NCBI GenBank assembly: GCA_964492335.1 | Contig: CAZBJX010000001.1 | Coordinates: 110,723 to 174,722 of the forward strand | DNA length: 64,000 nucleotides | Source of the DNA: JAFGCL01 sp964492335 | GTDB lineage: Bacteria; Chloroflexota; Dehalococcoidia; UBA2247; RBG-13-53-26 | Direction: 5' to 3' | Shown here: positions 16,532-25,409 of the stretch, piece by piece | Position numbering within the stretch: position 1 is the first letter of the stretch | Layout of the letters: the number at the start of each line of letters is the position of its first letter | Notes under the pieces: model-generated | What the model saw: only the letters and a program-made list of their open reading frames with translations | The model's database searches: none | What the model was told of the DNA's origin: nothing | Program-made: the position numbers and the translations under genes

Positions 16532-18415
16532 TCATTCGTCCTGGGGCACCAGGCCCGGCGGAGAGAGCTTGATGATGGCATCGTACTCGGGCGGGCACAC
16601 CAGGATGCAGCTGCCGCACTTGGTGCACTTGGCCTGGTCTACGACCTTGATGCCCCTCTTGTCGTCGCTGATGATGGCATCCACCGGGCAGGAGAGCACG
16701 CAGTGGTCGCAGCCCTTGTAGCACTTGTCCGGGAGTATATAGTAGGCGATAAGCTCCTTGCAAACCAGGGCCGGGCAGCGCTTCTCGACGATGTGTGCCT
16801 CGTACTCGCCGCGGAAGTAGCGCAGGGTGGTCAGCACCGGGTTGGGGGCCGACTTGCCCAGGCCGCACAGGGAGCCGGCCTTCACGTCCCGGGCCAGGTC
16901 CGCCAGGAGGTCCAGGTCCTCGAGGTCCCCTTTGCCCTCGGTGATGCCGGTCAGGATGTCCAGCATGTGCTTGGTGCCCAGGCGGCAATGGGTGCACTTG
17001 CCGCAGGACTCCTTCTGGATGAAGTCCAGGAAGTAGCGGGCGGTGTCCACCATGCAGTTGTCCTCGTCCAGCACTATCATGCCGCCGGAGCCCATCATGG
17101 AGCCGGCCTCGGCCAGCGAGTCGAAGTCAATGGGGGTATCCAGGGCGCAGGCGGCCAGGCAGCCGCCCGACGGGCCCCCGATCTGCACCCCTTTGAAGGC
17201 CTTCTTGCCGGACATGCCGCCGCCCACGTCGAAGACCACCTGGCGCAGCGTGGTGCCCATGGGCACCTCCACCAGCCCCGTGTGGGCCACCTTTCCCGCC
17301 AGGGCGAAGAGCGCCGTGCCGCTGCTGCCGGGGGTGCCGATGCCGGCGAACCAGTCGGCGCCGCGCTCCAGGATGAGGGGGACGCAGGCGAAGGTCTTCA
17401 CGTTGTTGAGCAGCGTGGGCTTTCCCCACAGCCCCGCCTCGGTGGAGTGCGGGGGCCGGACCCGGGGCATGCCCCGCCGGCCTTCCACGGAGTACATGAG
17501 GGCGCTGGCCTCGCCGCACACGAAGGCCCCGGCGCCCTGCACCACGTATACGCCGAAGCCGAAGCTGCTGTCCAGGACGTTGTGCCCCAGGATGCCGGCG
17601 GCCTCCGCCTGCCGGAGGGCGATGTTGAAGCGCTTGACCGCCAGCGGGTACTCGTCGCGGACGTAGATGATGCCGCGGGAGGTGCCCATGGCGTACCCGG
17701 CGATGATCATGCCTTCGATCACCGAATGGGGGTCGCTCTCCAGGAGGGCCCGGTCGATGAAGGCCCCCGGGTCGCCCTCATCCGCGTTGCAGATGACGTA
17801 CTTGGTCTCGCCGGCGGCCCGGTGGCACAGGTCCCACTTGCGCCCGGCGGGGAACCCCGCCCCGCCCCGGCCCCGCAGCCCGGAGCGCCCGACTTCCTCG
17901 ATGATCTCCTCCGGGCTCATGCGCAGCGCGCGGGCCAGGCTGCTGTAGCCGCCGCGGGCGATGTACTGGCTGATGCTCTCGGCGTCGATGTAGCCGCAGT
18001 GGCGCAGGACCAGTCGCATCTCGTGCTCAAACCGGGACAGCTCCGGTATGACCGGGGCCTGGCCGTCGGCCACCTCGAAGGTGCCCAGGGCCAGGTCCAG
18101 CTGCGGGTCGTCGCCCAGGACGTACCCCTCCACCAGCCGCGGCACGATGTCGGGCGTGACCTGGCCGTAACACACGTTGAACTCGCCGGGCTTCAGGATG
18201 ACCACCAGGGGCTCGGCAGAGCACAGCCCCATGCACCCCACCCAGCTGACCGGGGCCTCGGCATTGTGCCGCGCCAGCTCCGCCTCGAAGGCCCGGGCCA
18301 CGGGCCCGGACCCGGCCGCCCGGCCGCAGGTGGCCGTGCCTATGAGGATGCGGGTCTTCTGGTTGAGAAGCTCCCACTCCGCGCTGGCCTGGCTGCGGAT
18401 GGTCTCGAAGTTCAT
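16532..18415 (-). CDS. NuoF/HndC-like NADH-binding Fe-S flavoprotein
   Basis: 627 residues with the layout of the large diaphorase subunit of bifurcating or NAD-linked enzymes (HydB, HndC, FdsB type). A thioredoxin-like Fe-S domain (CMGLC near residue 60) is followed by the FMN/NADH domain (GRGGAGFPAGRKW, NADEGDPGAF), the SCGKCTHCR cluster motif with a later SLCG, and a C-terminal two-cluster ferredoxin (CYKGCDHCVLSC and CTKCGSCILVC). It overlaps the NuoE-like gene by ATGA. No hydrogenase or formate dehydrogenase catalytic subunit is nearby, so its electron partner is unclear. It may exchange electrons between NADH and ferredoxin. Confidence 0.88.
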   Translation of the reverse strand: MNFETIRSQASAEWELLNQKTRILIGTATCGRAAGSGPVARAFEAELARHNAEAPVSWVGCMGLCSAEPLVVILKPGEFNVCYGQVTPDIVPRLVEGYVLGDDPQLDLALGTFEVADGQAPVIPELSRFEHEMRLVLRHCGYIDAESISQYIARGGYSSLARALRMSPEEIIEEVGRSGLRGRGGAGFPAGRKWDLCHRAAGETKYVICNADEGDPGAFIDRALLESDPHSVIEGMIIAGYAMGTSRGIIYVRDEYPLAVKRFNIALRQAEAAGILGHNVLDSSFGFGVYVVQGAGAFVCGEASALMYSVEGRRGMPRVRPPHSTEAGLWGKPTLLNNVKTFACVPLILERGADWFAGIGTPGSSGTALFALAGKVAHTGLVEVPMGTTLRQVVFDVGGGMSGKKAFKGVQIGGPSGGCLAACALDTPIDFDSLAEAGSMMGSGGMIVLDEDNCMVDTARYFLDFIQKESCGKCTHCRLGTKHMLDILTGITEGKGDLEDLDLLADLARDVKAGSLCGLGKSAPNPVLTTLRYFRGEYEAHIVEKRCPALVCKELIAYYILPDKCYKGCDHCVLSCPVDAIISDDKRGIKVVDQAKCTKCGSCILVCPPEYDAIIKLSPPGLVPQDE

Positions 18416-18906
18416 CGGTCCTCAGGCGCCTCCGGCGGCCGCTTGAGCCCGGCCAGCACCTCCTCCACCTTGAAGGGCGTCATCCTGGGGCTGACCTCCC
18501 GGTCGATGACGATGACCGGGGCCAGCACGCAGCAGCCCACGCAGGCGATGCGGTCCAGGCTGAACTCCTCGTCCGGAGTGACGCCGCCCACCTTGATGTC
18601 CAGCTCCCGCTCCAGGGCCTCCATGACCAGGGCGCCGCCTGCCACGTGGCACGCCGTGCCCATGCACACCCGGATGGGGTGCCGGCCGATGGGCGTGAAG
18701 CGGAAGCCGTTGTAGAAGGTGGCCACGCCGTAGATGGAGGCCGGCGGCATGTGCACGAAATCGGCGATCTCCAGCAGGGCCTCTCTGGGCAGGTAGCCCA
18801 GCCGCTCCTGCACCTCCTCCAGGATGAGGATCAGCTCCACCCTCTCCCCCCGGTAACGGGCCAGGACCTCCTGGAGCTGCTCCTTGATCCGGGCGCTGTC
18901 CTTCAT
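18412..18906 (-). CDS. NuoE/HndA-like thioredoxin-fold [2Fe-2S] protein
   Basis: 164 residues, 24-kDa subunit family. The [2Fe-2S] ligands are in CMGTACH and, about 40 residues on, CVGCC. The N-terminal helical part has the typical GYLPREALLEIADF. It starts at the ATG at 18906, overlapping the upstream gene's stop (ATGA), and its own stop overlaps the NuoF-like start in the same way, so the three are stoichiometrically coupled. It passes electrons to or from the FMN subunit. Confidence 0.88.
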   Translation of the reverse strand: MKDSARIKEQLQEVLARYRGERVELILILEEVQERLGYLPREALLEIADFVHMPPASIYGVATFYNGFRFTPIGRHPIRVCMGTACHVAGGALVMEALERELDIKVGGVTPDEEFSLDRIACVGCCVLAPVIVIDREVSPRMTPFKVEEVLAGLKRPPEAPEDR

Positions 18907-19310
18907 ACCTTCCGGCAGATCTCCGGCGGGTCGGCCGCCGTCTCCTTGACGTATCTCAGCATATGGTTCAGGCAGGCCATGGTCAACTCGATGAGATCTT
19001 CGCCGCTGATCTTCCGGATGCGGCCGCCCGAGTAGAGGACCCGGAGGCTGGCCGGGAACTCGCCGTCGGCCCGGCTGAAGACGAAGTGTAGCCTGACTCC
19101 GGGAAAGACCTCCTTGGAGAGGGCCCAGTCCTCGTGCAGCCCCAGGCCCTCGACTTCCCCGCCCACGTACTCCGCCAGCCGGGCGACATCGTCCACGCAG
19201 GCCAGGGCCTCCTGGCGCAGGCCCACCGCCCGCTTCAGGAAGGCGTCGTGGGGGGTCGCCGGGCCGTCGATCTCCTTGAGAGTGATCAGGTCCCTGTCTT
19301 TCAGGCCCAT
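18903..19310 (-). CDS. Unknown protein coupled to the NuoE-like gene
   Basis: 135 residues from the ATG at 19310. No cofactor motif and no membrane segment. A central FPGVRLHFVFSRADGEFPAS strand region and a C-terminal helix ending LNHMLRYV look like a small alpha/beta domain. A resemblance to DUF3786-type proteins is possible but I cannot confirm it. The ATGA overlap with the NuoE-like gene says its product works with the diaphorase. The spacer 19311-19453 before it contains nothing recognisable. Confidence 0.7.
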   Translation of the reverse strand: MGLKDRDLITLKEIDGPATPHDAFLKRAVGLRQEALACVDDVARLAEYVGGEVEGLGLHEDWALSKEVFPGVRLHFVFSRADGEFPASLRVLYSGGRIRKISGEDLIELTMACLNHMLRYVKETAADPPEICRKV

Positions 19311-19453
19311 CTCCGCTGCCCTCTGAGGGAGGGCGCCCGGCACCCTGATGGCGCGCGCCCCTCCCGGCCTCCATTCTACCCGATCTGGGCGCGCGGGTGC
19401 GCCTGACCGGCCGCCGGCGGGGCGGGGCGGGGCGCCTTCCGGCGCGTCAGCGG

Positions 19454-20281
19454 CTACCGGCCCTGGCGCCACCGCCCGGGTCCCCACTCCCCGGCGTCGG
19501 GCTCGTCGAAGAGGGCCCGGAAGGCGGCGTCGGAGCGCAGCCAGGAGGACATCCGGTCCATGTCCTGCGCCGCCCGGCAGGCGTCCTTGGTGGCCGTGAT
19601 GGCTGCCGGCCGGGAGCGGCCGACCTTCCCGGCCATCTCCTCGGCCTTCGCCAGGAGGTGGGCGGAGGGGTAGACCCGGTTCGCCAGGCCGATTCGGCAG
19701 GCCTCCCGGCCGTCGATGGGGTCGCCCGTCAGGCACAGCTCCAGGGCCCTGGCGGCGCCGACGCGCCAGGCGATGTTGGTGGCGGCGCCGCCTCCGCCGG
19801 TCCAGCCCAGGTTCTTCACGTGCATGTCGCTGATCTCGGCCGTCTCCGCGGCCAGGATGATGTCGCAGGCCAGCGCCAGCTCCAGGCCCCCGGCGGTGCA
19901 GACGCCGTCGACTGCGGCGATGGACACCTTCGGGGCCCAGGCCAGGTTGACGAGGGTCGAGGCCATGGGCAGCCTCAGGCGGCGCTGGTCCCACAGCGCC
20001 GCGGTGGGTGAGCCCCTTCTCACGAAGGACGGGTCGCCGGCTCTCACCTCTCCCTCGCTCTGCTTGAGGTCCACCCCGGAGCAGAAGCAGGGCCGGCCGT
20101 CGCGCCTGGGCCCTCCGGTGATGACCAGCGCGCCGGCGCGCTCATTGCCCAGCCACTGGTCGATGGCGCTGTCCAGCTCGCGCCACATGCTGGTGTTGAT
20201 GGCATTGAGGGCGCCGGGCCTGCTGAGGGTGATGACGCAGTAGCCCTCTTCCTCTCGGAACCTGATGGTCTCGTAGCTCAT
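19454..20281 (-). CDS. Enoyl-CoA hydratase/isomerase family protein
   Basis: 275 residues, crotonase fold: GVDLKQSEG and GVCTAGGLELALACD oxyanion motifs. The first catalytic glutamate (GGLEL) is kept, but the second (PEI motif) reads MHV, so only one of the two hydratase acids is present and another crotonase reaction is possible. It follows the FKBP gene by 13 nt and is followed by a 143-nt gap before the diaphorase genes. Confidence 0.83.
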   Translation of the reverse strand: MSYETIRFREEEGYCVITLSRPGALNAINTSMWRELDSAIDQWLGNERAGALVITGGPRRDGRPCFCSGVDLKQSEGEVRAGDPSFVRRGSPTAALWDQRRLRLPMASTLVNLAWAPKVSIAAVDGVCTAGGLELALACDIILAAETAEISDMHVKNLGWTGGGGAATNIAWRVGAARALELCLTGDPIDGREACRIGLANRVYPSAHLLAKAEEMAGKVGRSRPAAITATKDACRAAQDMDRMSSWLRSDAAFRALFDEPDAGEWGPGRWRQGR

Positions 20282-20294
20282 ACCGGCCGACCTC

Positions 20295-20771
20295 CTAGCG
20301 TACCGACAGCAGCACCACTTCGCATGTGATGGTGGAGTTGGCCGGCAGGTCCGGGAAGGCCTGGTCGCCGTAGCCCAGGTTGGGGGGGATGGTCAGCTGC
20401 CGCCTGCCCCCCTTCCTCATGCCGACCACGCCCCGGTCCAGGCCCTCGATGACCTGGCCTTGGCCCACGGTGAACACCAGGGGCATCCCCATGGACGAGT
20501 CCATGAGCAACGTGCCGTTCTCCGACCAGACGGTGCAGTCCACGCTCACCGCGCTGCCCTCGACGGCCTCCGGGCCATCGCCGGTCTTCAGGTCCTCAAT
20601 CACCAGCCCCGGGGAGTGGTCTATGGCGAACTTCCACACCAGGACGCCGATCACCGCCGCCACGGCCAGGACCACCGCGAGCCCGATGAAGAAGAGGAGC
20701 CGCCCCTTCCTCGCGAATTTCCGGGACTCTCTCTGCGAGCGCTTGAGCGTCCTGGCTGACTTGTCCCTCAC
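20295..20771 (-). CDS. Membrane-anchored FKBP-type peptidyl-prolyl isomerase
   Basis: 158 residues. A basic N-terminus (KRSQRESRKFARKGR) precedes one transmembrane helix at about residues 25-47, then an FKBP domain with VFTVGQGQVIEGLDRGVVGM and LTIPPNLGYGD. The domain should face outside the membrane and assist folding of exported proteins. It lies 7 nt downstream of a paralogue of the same architecture; the pair looks like a tandem duplication. Confidence 0.88.
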   Translation of the reverse strand: MRDKSARTLKRSQRESRKFARKGRLLFFIGLAVVLAVAAVIGVLVWKFAIDHSPGLVIEDLKTGDGPEAVEGSAVSVDCTVWSENGTLLMDSSMGMPLVFTVGQGQVIEGLDRGVVGMRKGGRRQLTIPPNLGYGDQAFPDLPANSTITCEVVLLSVR

Positions 20772-20778
20772 AGGTCTC

Positions 20779-21270
20779 TCACTCGATGGCCAGCAGCTCT
20801 ACTTCGAAGACGAGGGCGGCGTTCGGCGGGATCTTCGCGCCGCTCCCGGTGGCGCCGTAGGCCAGGTTGGGCGGTATGGTCAGCCTTCGAGTGCCCCCGA
20901 CCTTCATGCCTGCCAGCCCCTGGTCCCATCCCTTGATCACTTGTCCTGCCCCCAGGGTGAACTGGTACGCGTTGGACTCGATCTGCGTATCGTCCTCATA
21001 CAGCCAGAGGGTGTAGTCCACGCTCAACAGGTCGCCGGCCTGGGCCGCTTCCCCGGTGCCCTGGACCAGGTCTTCGACAACCAGCTCCGTGACCTGTGGT
21101 TTGGCGTTCTCTGTGGAACCTTCGCCGCGAACGGCAAAGTACACTATCACGCCAGCCACGGCCACCAGGACCAGCGCGGCCGCGCCGATGGTCCAGAGCC
21201 GTCGCTGCTTCGCGCGGCGCCGAGCCTCCTGGGCCTGGCGCTTGTTGGATGGGGGCGATCGCTTCTTCAT
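20779..21270 (-). CDS. Membrane-anchored FKBP-type peptidyl-prolyl isomerase
   Basis: 163 residues from the ATG at 21270 (GGAGGAAGCC just upstream). Very basic N-terminus, one transmembrane helix (about residues 26-47), then FKBP with TLGAGQVIKGWDQGLAGM and LTIPPNLAYGATG. Paralogue of the next gene. It is the first gene after a 120-nt spacer from cooC and may start a new transcription unit, although no clear promoter is seen there. Confidence 0.88.
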   Translation of the reverse strand: MKKRSPPSNKRQAQEARRRAKQRRLWTIGAAALVLVAVAGVIVYFAVRGEGSTENAKPQVTELVVEDLVQGTGEAAQAGDLLSVDYTLWLYEDDTQIESNAYQFTLGAGQVIKGWDQGLAGMKVGGTRRLTIPPNLAYGATGSGAKIPPNAALVFEVELLAIE

Positions 21271-21390
21271 GGCTTCCTCCGATGGCCGGCGCCCGCTTGC
21301 GCGCACCGGCGGTGACGGAGCGAATGATACGCTGGGGCCGAACGGGGAGTCAAACCCATGCCCGCGGTGCGATGGGCGCTGCTCGAGCCT

Positions 21391-22146
21391 CTAGAGCCCC
21401 ATCCGGGAGACCAACTCCGCCACCCCGAGCCGCAGCGGGGAAGCCGGAGGCAGCCCGGTGGTGGGCCGCCCGGCGATCTCCAGGGCGGCCAGGTTGGGGT
21501 CCTGGCCTATGGTCAGGGGGCTGTCGAATCCCAGTTCCTGCGCCACCCGGGCCAGCTCCGGCGGCAGGCCGTCGGGGCAGCGGTTGATCACCAGGGCGAT
21601 CTGCCCCACCCGCGCCCGCATCTCTCCGATGAGCCCCCTGATGGCGCCCGCGGTGCGCAGGCTGCGCTGCGTCGGGTCGGAGACGATCACCAGCACATCG
21701 ACATCCCGGGTGGTCTGGCGACTGATATGCTCCATGCCGGCCTCGCTGTCGATGACCACGTAGCGGTAGCCGCGGCCCAGCCTGTCGATGGCCATCCGCA
21801 GCATGTTGTTGGCGGCGCAGTAGCAGCCCGGCCCCTCGGGCCGGCCGATGGCCAGCAGGTCGAAGCCCTTGGACTCCACCAGGGCCGCCCGGATCTGCCC
21901 TTCCAGGTACTCCGGCTTCGAAATGCCGGGGGACAGGGCCCCCGACTGGATGTCCCGGGTCATGTCCTCCCGTATCCGGCCCACCGTGCTGCCCGCCTCG
22001 ACGCCCAGGGCCTGGTTGAGGTTGGTGGCCGGGTCGGCGTCGATGGCCAGTACCACGCCCTTCGAGGACAGGGCCAGCACCAGCAGGGCGGAGATGGACG
22101 TCTTGCCCGTGCCTCCCTTGCCGGCCACAACGATGGTGGTGGTCAT
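21391..22146 (-). CDS. cooC: CooC-type ATPase, CODH/ACS nickel maturation
   Basis: 251 residues: MinD/ParA-like P-loop ATPase with GKGGTGKTS at residue 8 and the CYC metal-binding pair (GPGCYCAAN) typical of CooC. It inserts or delivers nickel to CO dehydrogenase/acetyl-CoA synthase. The ATG at 22146 overlaps the acsC stop (ATGA), so it is the last coupled gene of the CODH/ACS operon. Confidence 0.92.
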   Translation of the reverse strand: MTTTIVVAGKGGTGKTSISALLVLALSSKGVVLAIDADPATNLNQALGVEAGSTVGRIREDMTRDIQSGALSPGISKPEYLEGQIRAALVESKGFDLLAIGRPEGPGCYCAANNMLRMAIDRLGRGYRYVVIDSEAGMEHISRQTTRDVDVLVIVSDPTQRSLRTAGAIRGLIGEMRARVGQIALVINRCPDGLPPELARVAQELGFDSPLTIGQDPNLAALEIAGRPTTGLPPASPLRLGVAELVSRMGL

Positions 22147-23585
22147 GGCTTGAGGCCGGCGGCGAACCCTGGCAGGAAGGCGGGGATCTCGCCGGCTTCT
22201 CTGGGCCCGACCACGATCTTCCAGGCCGGCAGGGCCTCCTCCAGGTCGCCCCGGATGCGGCTGGCCATGCCCGGGATGAGCAACGTCCGGGTCTTCACCC
22301 TCTCCTCGATGCCGCAGCCCTTGATGAAGGCGGCCACGCTGTCCCCGGTGAACCGGCCGGCGGCCCAGCCGGTGAGCACCCCCAGCCCCTCGGTGTCCTT
22401 GACGGCCAGGAAGGAGGGCACCTTGCTGCTTTCCACCTCCGAGGACACGATGAAGTAGGTCAGGGCCCAGTTGGCGGTGACCAGCACCGGCGCATCGGGG
22501 CCGGGCTCGCCGATCTCGTAGACCTTCTCCTTCACGGAGAGGGGCATGCGGGGGTCGGTGTAGATGTTGAGCCGCTGCACCAGCAGGGGCAGCAGCGTGT
22601 GCCGGTCGAAGTCGGAGAGGACCACGACGGCGGCGTACTTGACGATGAAGGCCGCCGCCAGCAGCGCCTCCTCTATGGGGTCCTTCGTCATCAGGCAGGG
22701 GAAGGCCACGGTGGGATAGCCCAGCGGCCGGAAGCTCTGCCTGACCGCCGCCCGGCGGATGAGGGTCTGGTCCCGGATGCCGTCCATCAGGCTCCGGGAG
22801 CCGGGGTCCAGCACGATCTCGTCCAGCTTCTCCTGTCTCAGCCTGGCGGTGAGCGGGACCAGCTCGTCGACGCTGCCGGCCCTCACCCCCACGGGCGTGG
22901 GCCGCTCCCGCAGCTTCGGCAGGATGCGGTCGATGTTTTCCGCGGTCACCGGGTAGAGGAGCGGGCGCCGGCCGGCGCAGGCGTCCCACGCCTCTAGAAG
23001 CGCGTCCACATCCTCCGAGATGAGCATGATGCCGGGAGCGGCATGGCCGCCAGCGGTGTGCGCCGCGCTACCGGCCGCAGTGTCGCTGGAGGCAGCGTTC
23101 GGGGCGCTGCCGCCGCTCCCGGCGCAGGCCCTCTGCGCCAGGGCCGCGAAGCGCGACCTGTCACCGGAGTCATGGCGCAGGGCCAGCAGGCTGGCCGCCA
23201 TCTGGATGCCCACCCTCTCGAAGCGCAGCTCGGCCATCTTGCGCACCTTGTCCGCCACGGACGATTCCGGCTCGCTGTCGGAGACCAGCAGGGCCACGCC
23301 GGTGGGGTGCAGGAAGGCCTTCTCGTGGCGGTAGACCACCTCTTCGTTGCCGATCTGGAGGGCCCCCTCGCCGGCGCCGATGGTGACCAGCTTGATGGCC
23401 GGGGCCAGCGCATCCAGCAGTTCCTCCCTGGTCTCGGGCGAGAGGTAGGGGCACTTGTCCAGCGTGGTCCCCCCGCCGGCCAGCTTCATGGCGAAAGCGA
23501 AGCAGGTGGGGAAGCCGCACTCCTTGCAGTTCTTCTTGCCCAGCTCCGGGAGCTTCTTGACTAAGTCGGTGCCTTTCAGCGCCAT
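22143..23585 (-). CDS. acsC: Corrinoid/iron-sulfur protein large (gamma) subunit
   Basis: 480 residues. The N-terminal [4Fe-4S] domain has Cys20, Cys23, Cys28 and Cys45 (NCKECGFPTC...DKCPY), followed by the TIM-barrel and C-terminal corrinoid-binding regions of AcsC/CdhE. With AcsD it carries the methyl group on cobalamin from methyl-tetrahydrofolate to acetyl-CoA synthase. A low-complexity Ala/Gly/Ser/His insertion at about residues 145-180 is unusual and probably a surface loop. It lies between acsB and cooC. Confidence 0.95.
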   Translation of the reverse strand: MALKGTDLVKKLPELGKKNCKECGFPTCFAFAMKLAGGGTTLDKCPYLSPETREELLDALAPAIKLVTIGAGEGALQIGNEEVVYRHEKAFLHPTGVALLVSDSEPESSVADKVRKMAELRFERVGIQMAASLLALRHDSGDRSRFAALAQRACAGSGGSAPNAASSDTAAGSAAHTAGGHAAPGIMLISEDVDALLEAWDACAGRRPLLYPVTAENIDRILPKLRERPTPVGVRAGSVDELVPLTARLRQEKLDEIVLDPGSRSLMDGIRDQTLIRRAAVRQSFRPLGYPTVAFPCLMTKDPIEEALLAAAFIVKYAAVVVLSDFDRHTLLPLLVQRLNIYTDPRMPLSVKEKVYEIGEPGPDAPVLVTANWALTYFIVSSEVESSKVPSFLAVKDTEGLGVLTGWAAGRFTGDSVAAFIKGCGIEERVKTRTLLIPGMASRIRGDLEEALPAWKIVVGPREAGEIPAFLPGFAAGLKP

Positions 23586-23603
23586 GAAGAGCCTCCTGCC
23601 AAT

Positions 23604-24824
23604 CTATCCGGGAAGGGCCACCTCGCCCTTCAGCCAGGGGTGGCCTGTCCGCTCCAGGAACTGGGCCAGCTGCTCCACGTCCTTGACGTCCTCTTCGGTG
23701 GCGATCTTGTCATAGAGGTCAGCCGGTATGGCCTCCCTGTACGCCTCCTTGATCTCCTTCGGCATCCAGACCACCCGGCGCAGGCCGCCGTCTGCCTGGA
23801 AGAACTTCGGCGAGCGGATGAGCTCCAGGGCCATGCCCACGGCGCCGTCGACCTGCCTCCCCCCGGAGGTGGCGCTGGCAATGCGGGAGAAGGTCTGCCC
23901 GATGACGGTGAACCCCATGAAGTCGCGGTGCACGATGCCGAACCCGTCCACCTCGGGGATGTAGAAGGTCACCGCCTGGAAGCAGCCGCAGGACGTGTGC
24001 GGGTGCTCGAAGGCGCTGTGCAGGTACATCCGGTCGTACTGCCCCAGGGAGCGGCTGGCCACCTCCTGGTTGAGGCCGGTGTACTCGCCCTTGACGGGGT
24101 CGACCATCTCGCCCTTCTGCACCTCGAAAATGGGCCCTTCCGGGTCGAGCTTCTGGGCCGCCCGGCCGTCGAACCAGCTTATGGCCCCGCAGTTGGCGGT
24201 CCTCTCCGGGGTGATGATGCAGCAGTGCGTGGGGGCGAAGCTCTGACAGAGGATGCAGCCGTAGAAGACGTCCACGTCCTCTTCCCGCAGCCCCCGCAAC
24301 CGCTCGTCCCGCGCGTGGTAGATGCTCATGGCCCCGGGCAGCAGTTCCTCCACCTTGCTCTTGTCGGTGATCAGGGTGACGGATATCTTCTCGATGGCGG
24401 AGATCTCGGAGGTGAACAGGAAGACCAGCACATGGCCGAGCTCGACCAGCGAGTCGAAGCCCTTCTGGTAGGCCTCCTTGCTCAGCCGCATCCAGATGTC
24501 GTTGCGCTGGTTCATGTGGTAGATGCCCTCGACGTAGTTGGCGTACATGTGGATGCGGCGCTCGATGACCGGCTCCATGTCCTTCTCCAGGGCCTGGCCG
24601 GCGATGTCCACGATAATGGCCAGGGGCTGGCTGCTGCCCTGCCTCATGTCCTTGATGTCGGGGCCCACCAGCTCCACCTTCTCGTGCTCCACCTCCTCCG
24701 GCTTCCTGAGGTTGACCAGTTCGAACTTGGCCTTGATGCTGGGCCCGCCGAACTCCACCTGCATGTCATCCTTGCGTATGGTCTCGCCTTCATACTGGGG
24801 CCCTATGTCCGCGTGAAACTCCAT
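23604..24824 (-). CDS. acsB: Acetyl-CoA synthase catalytic subunit, short archaeal-type (CdhC-like)
   Basis: 406 residues, against about 730 for the usual bacterial enzyme. The N-terminal CODH-binding domain is absent, as in archaeal CdhC. The A-cluster ligands are complete: Cys190, Cys193, Cys202, Cys212, Cys279 and Cys281, with exactly the spacings (3, 9, 10, 67, 2) known from the Moorella enzyme, and Phe196 at the Phe512 position. It condenses a methyl group, CO and CoA into acetyl-CoA or does the reverse. It starts at the ATG at 24824, 1 nt after cdhB. Confidence 0.95.
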   Translation of the reverse strand: MEFHADIGPQYEGETIRKDDMQVEFGGPSIKAKFELVNLRKPEEVEHEKVELVGPDIKDMRQGSSQPLAIIVDIAGQALEKDMEPVIERRIHMYANYVEGIYHMNQRNDIWMRLSKEAYQKGFDSLVELGHVLVFLFTSEISAIEKISVTLITDKSKVEELLPGAMSIYHARDERLRGLREEDVDVFYGCILCQSFAPTHCCIITPERTANCGAISWFDGRAAQKLDPEGPIFEVQKGEMVDPVKGEYTGLNQEVASRSLGQYDRMYLHSAFEHPHTSCGCFQAVTFYIPEVDGFGIVHRDFMGFTVIGQTFSRIASATSGGRQVDGAVGMALELIRSPKFFQADGGLRRVVWMPKEIKEAYREAIPADLYDKIATEEDVKDVEQLAQFLERTGHPWLKGEVALPG

Positions 24825-24825
24825 G

Positions 24826-25371
24826 CTAGTCTTTCTCCTTCAAACAGGACAGCAGGTCCTCCAGAAACCTCTGCCAGTCCTCGTCTCTTCTGAGGTTGGG
24901 AAGGCCGTAGTCCGCGTTGGGGTAGAGGTACCTGCAGAGGGTCATTGTCTTGAGGTGGGGGGCGAAGTGCTTCAGCGCCGACAGGCCCTGGTTGCCGAAA
25001 TCCGCGCGGAACCCCAGGAAGATGACCAGGTCGTGGTTTCCCTGCTTCCTCACTCCCTGCCAGGCGGGGTCCGCCAGCTGAATGAGGACCTCCACCGCGT
25101 CGGACTCGCTGTCCGGCTTCGCCCCCAGGGATATCATCCCGCCCTTGACGTGGGCGGTGGCGCAGACCGGCATGCCGCCCGCCCGGGCGATATCCAGGGC
25201 CCAATCCAGCAGCCCGCGGCCGCCCAGCGAGCCCGCGAGCACCCCGGGCCCGAGCACCAGCAGGGGGCGCTCCGCCCTCTTGATCAGCGCGGCGTATTCC
25301 GATGCGCTGCCCAGGGCGACGGCGGGCCTGGTGCCGGTGAGGGTGTTGACTCTGTGGAAAGGCATGATCAT
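24826..25371 (-). CDS. cdhB: CO dehydrogenase/acetyl-CoA synthase epsilon subunit (CdhB-like)
   Basis: 181 residues from the ATG at 25371 (AGGTGG upstream). The NTLTG segment, IKRAERPLLVLGPGVL and the dinucleotide-fold-like rest resemble the archaeal epsilon subunit, which binds the alpha CODH subunit and may help its electron exchange. Bacterial CODH/ACS complexes normally lack it. Its position between cdhA and acsB supports the call. Confidence 0.85.
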   Translation of the reverse strand: MIMPFHRVNTLTGTRPAVALGSASEYAALIKRAERPLLVLGPGVLAGSLGGRGLLDWALDIARAGGMPVCATAHVKGGMISLGAKPDSESDAVEVLIQLADPAWQGVRKQGNHDLVIFLGFRADFGNQGLSALKHFAPHLKTMTLCRYLYPNADYGLPNLRRDEDWQRFLEDLLSCLKEKD

Positions 25372-25409
25372 CTGCTGCCACCTGACTGCCAAAGAAGACT
25401 CATCGACAT

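Noticed and set aside
21305..21385. tRNA-like T-arm sequence on the - strand (GGGTTTGACTCCCC)
   Set aside because: No matching acceptor, D or anticodon arms can be folded around it.
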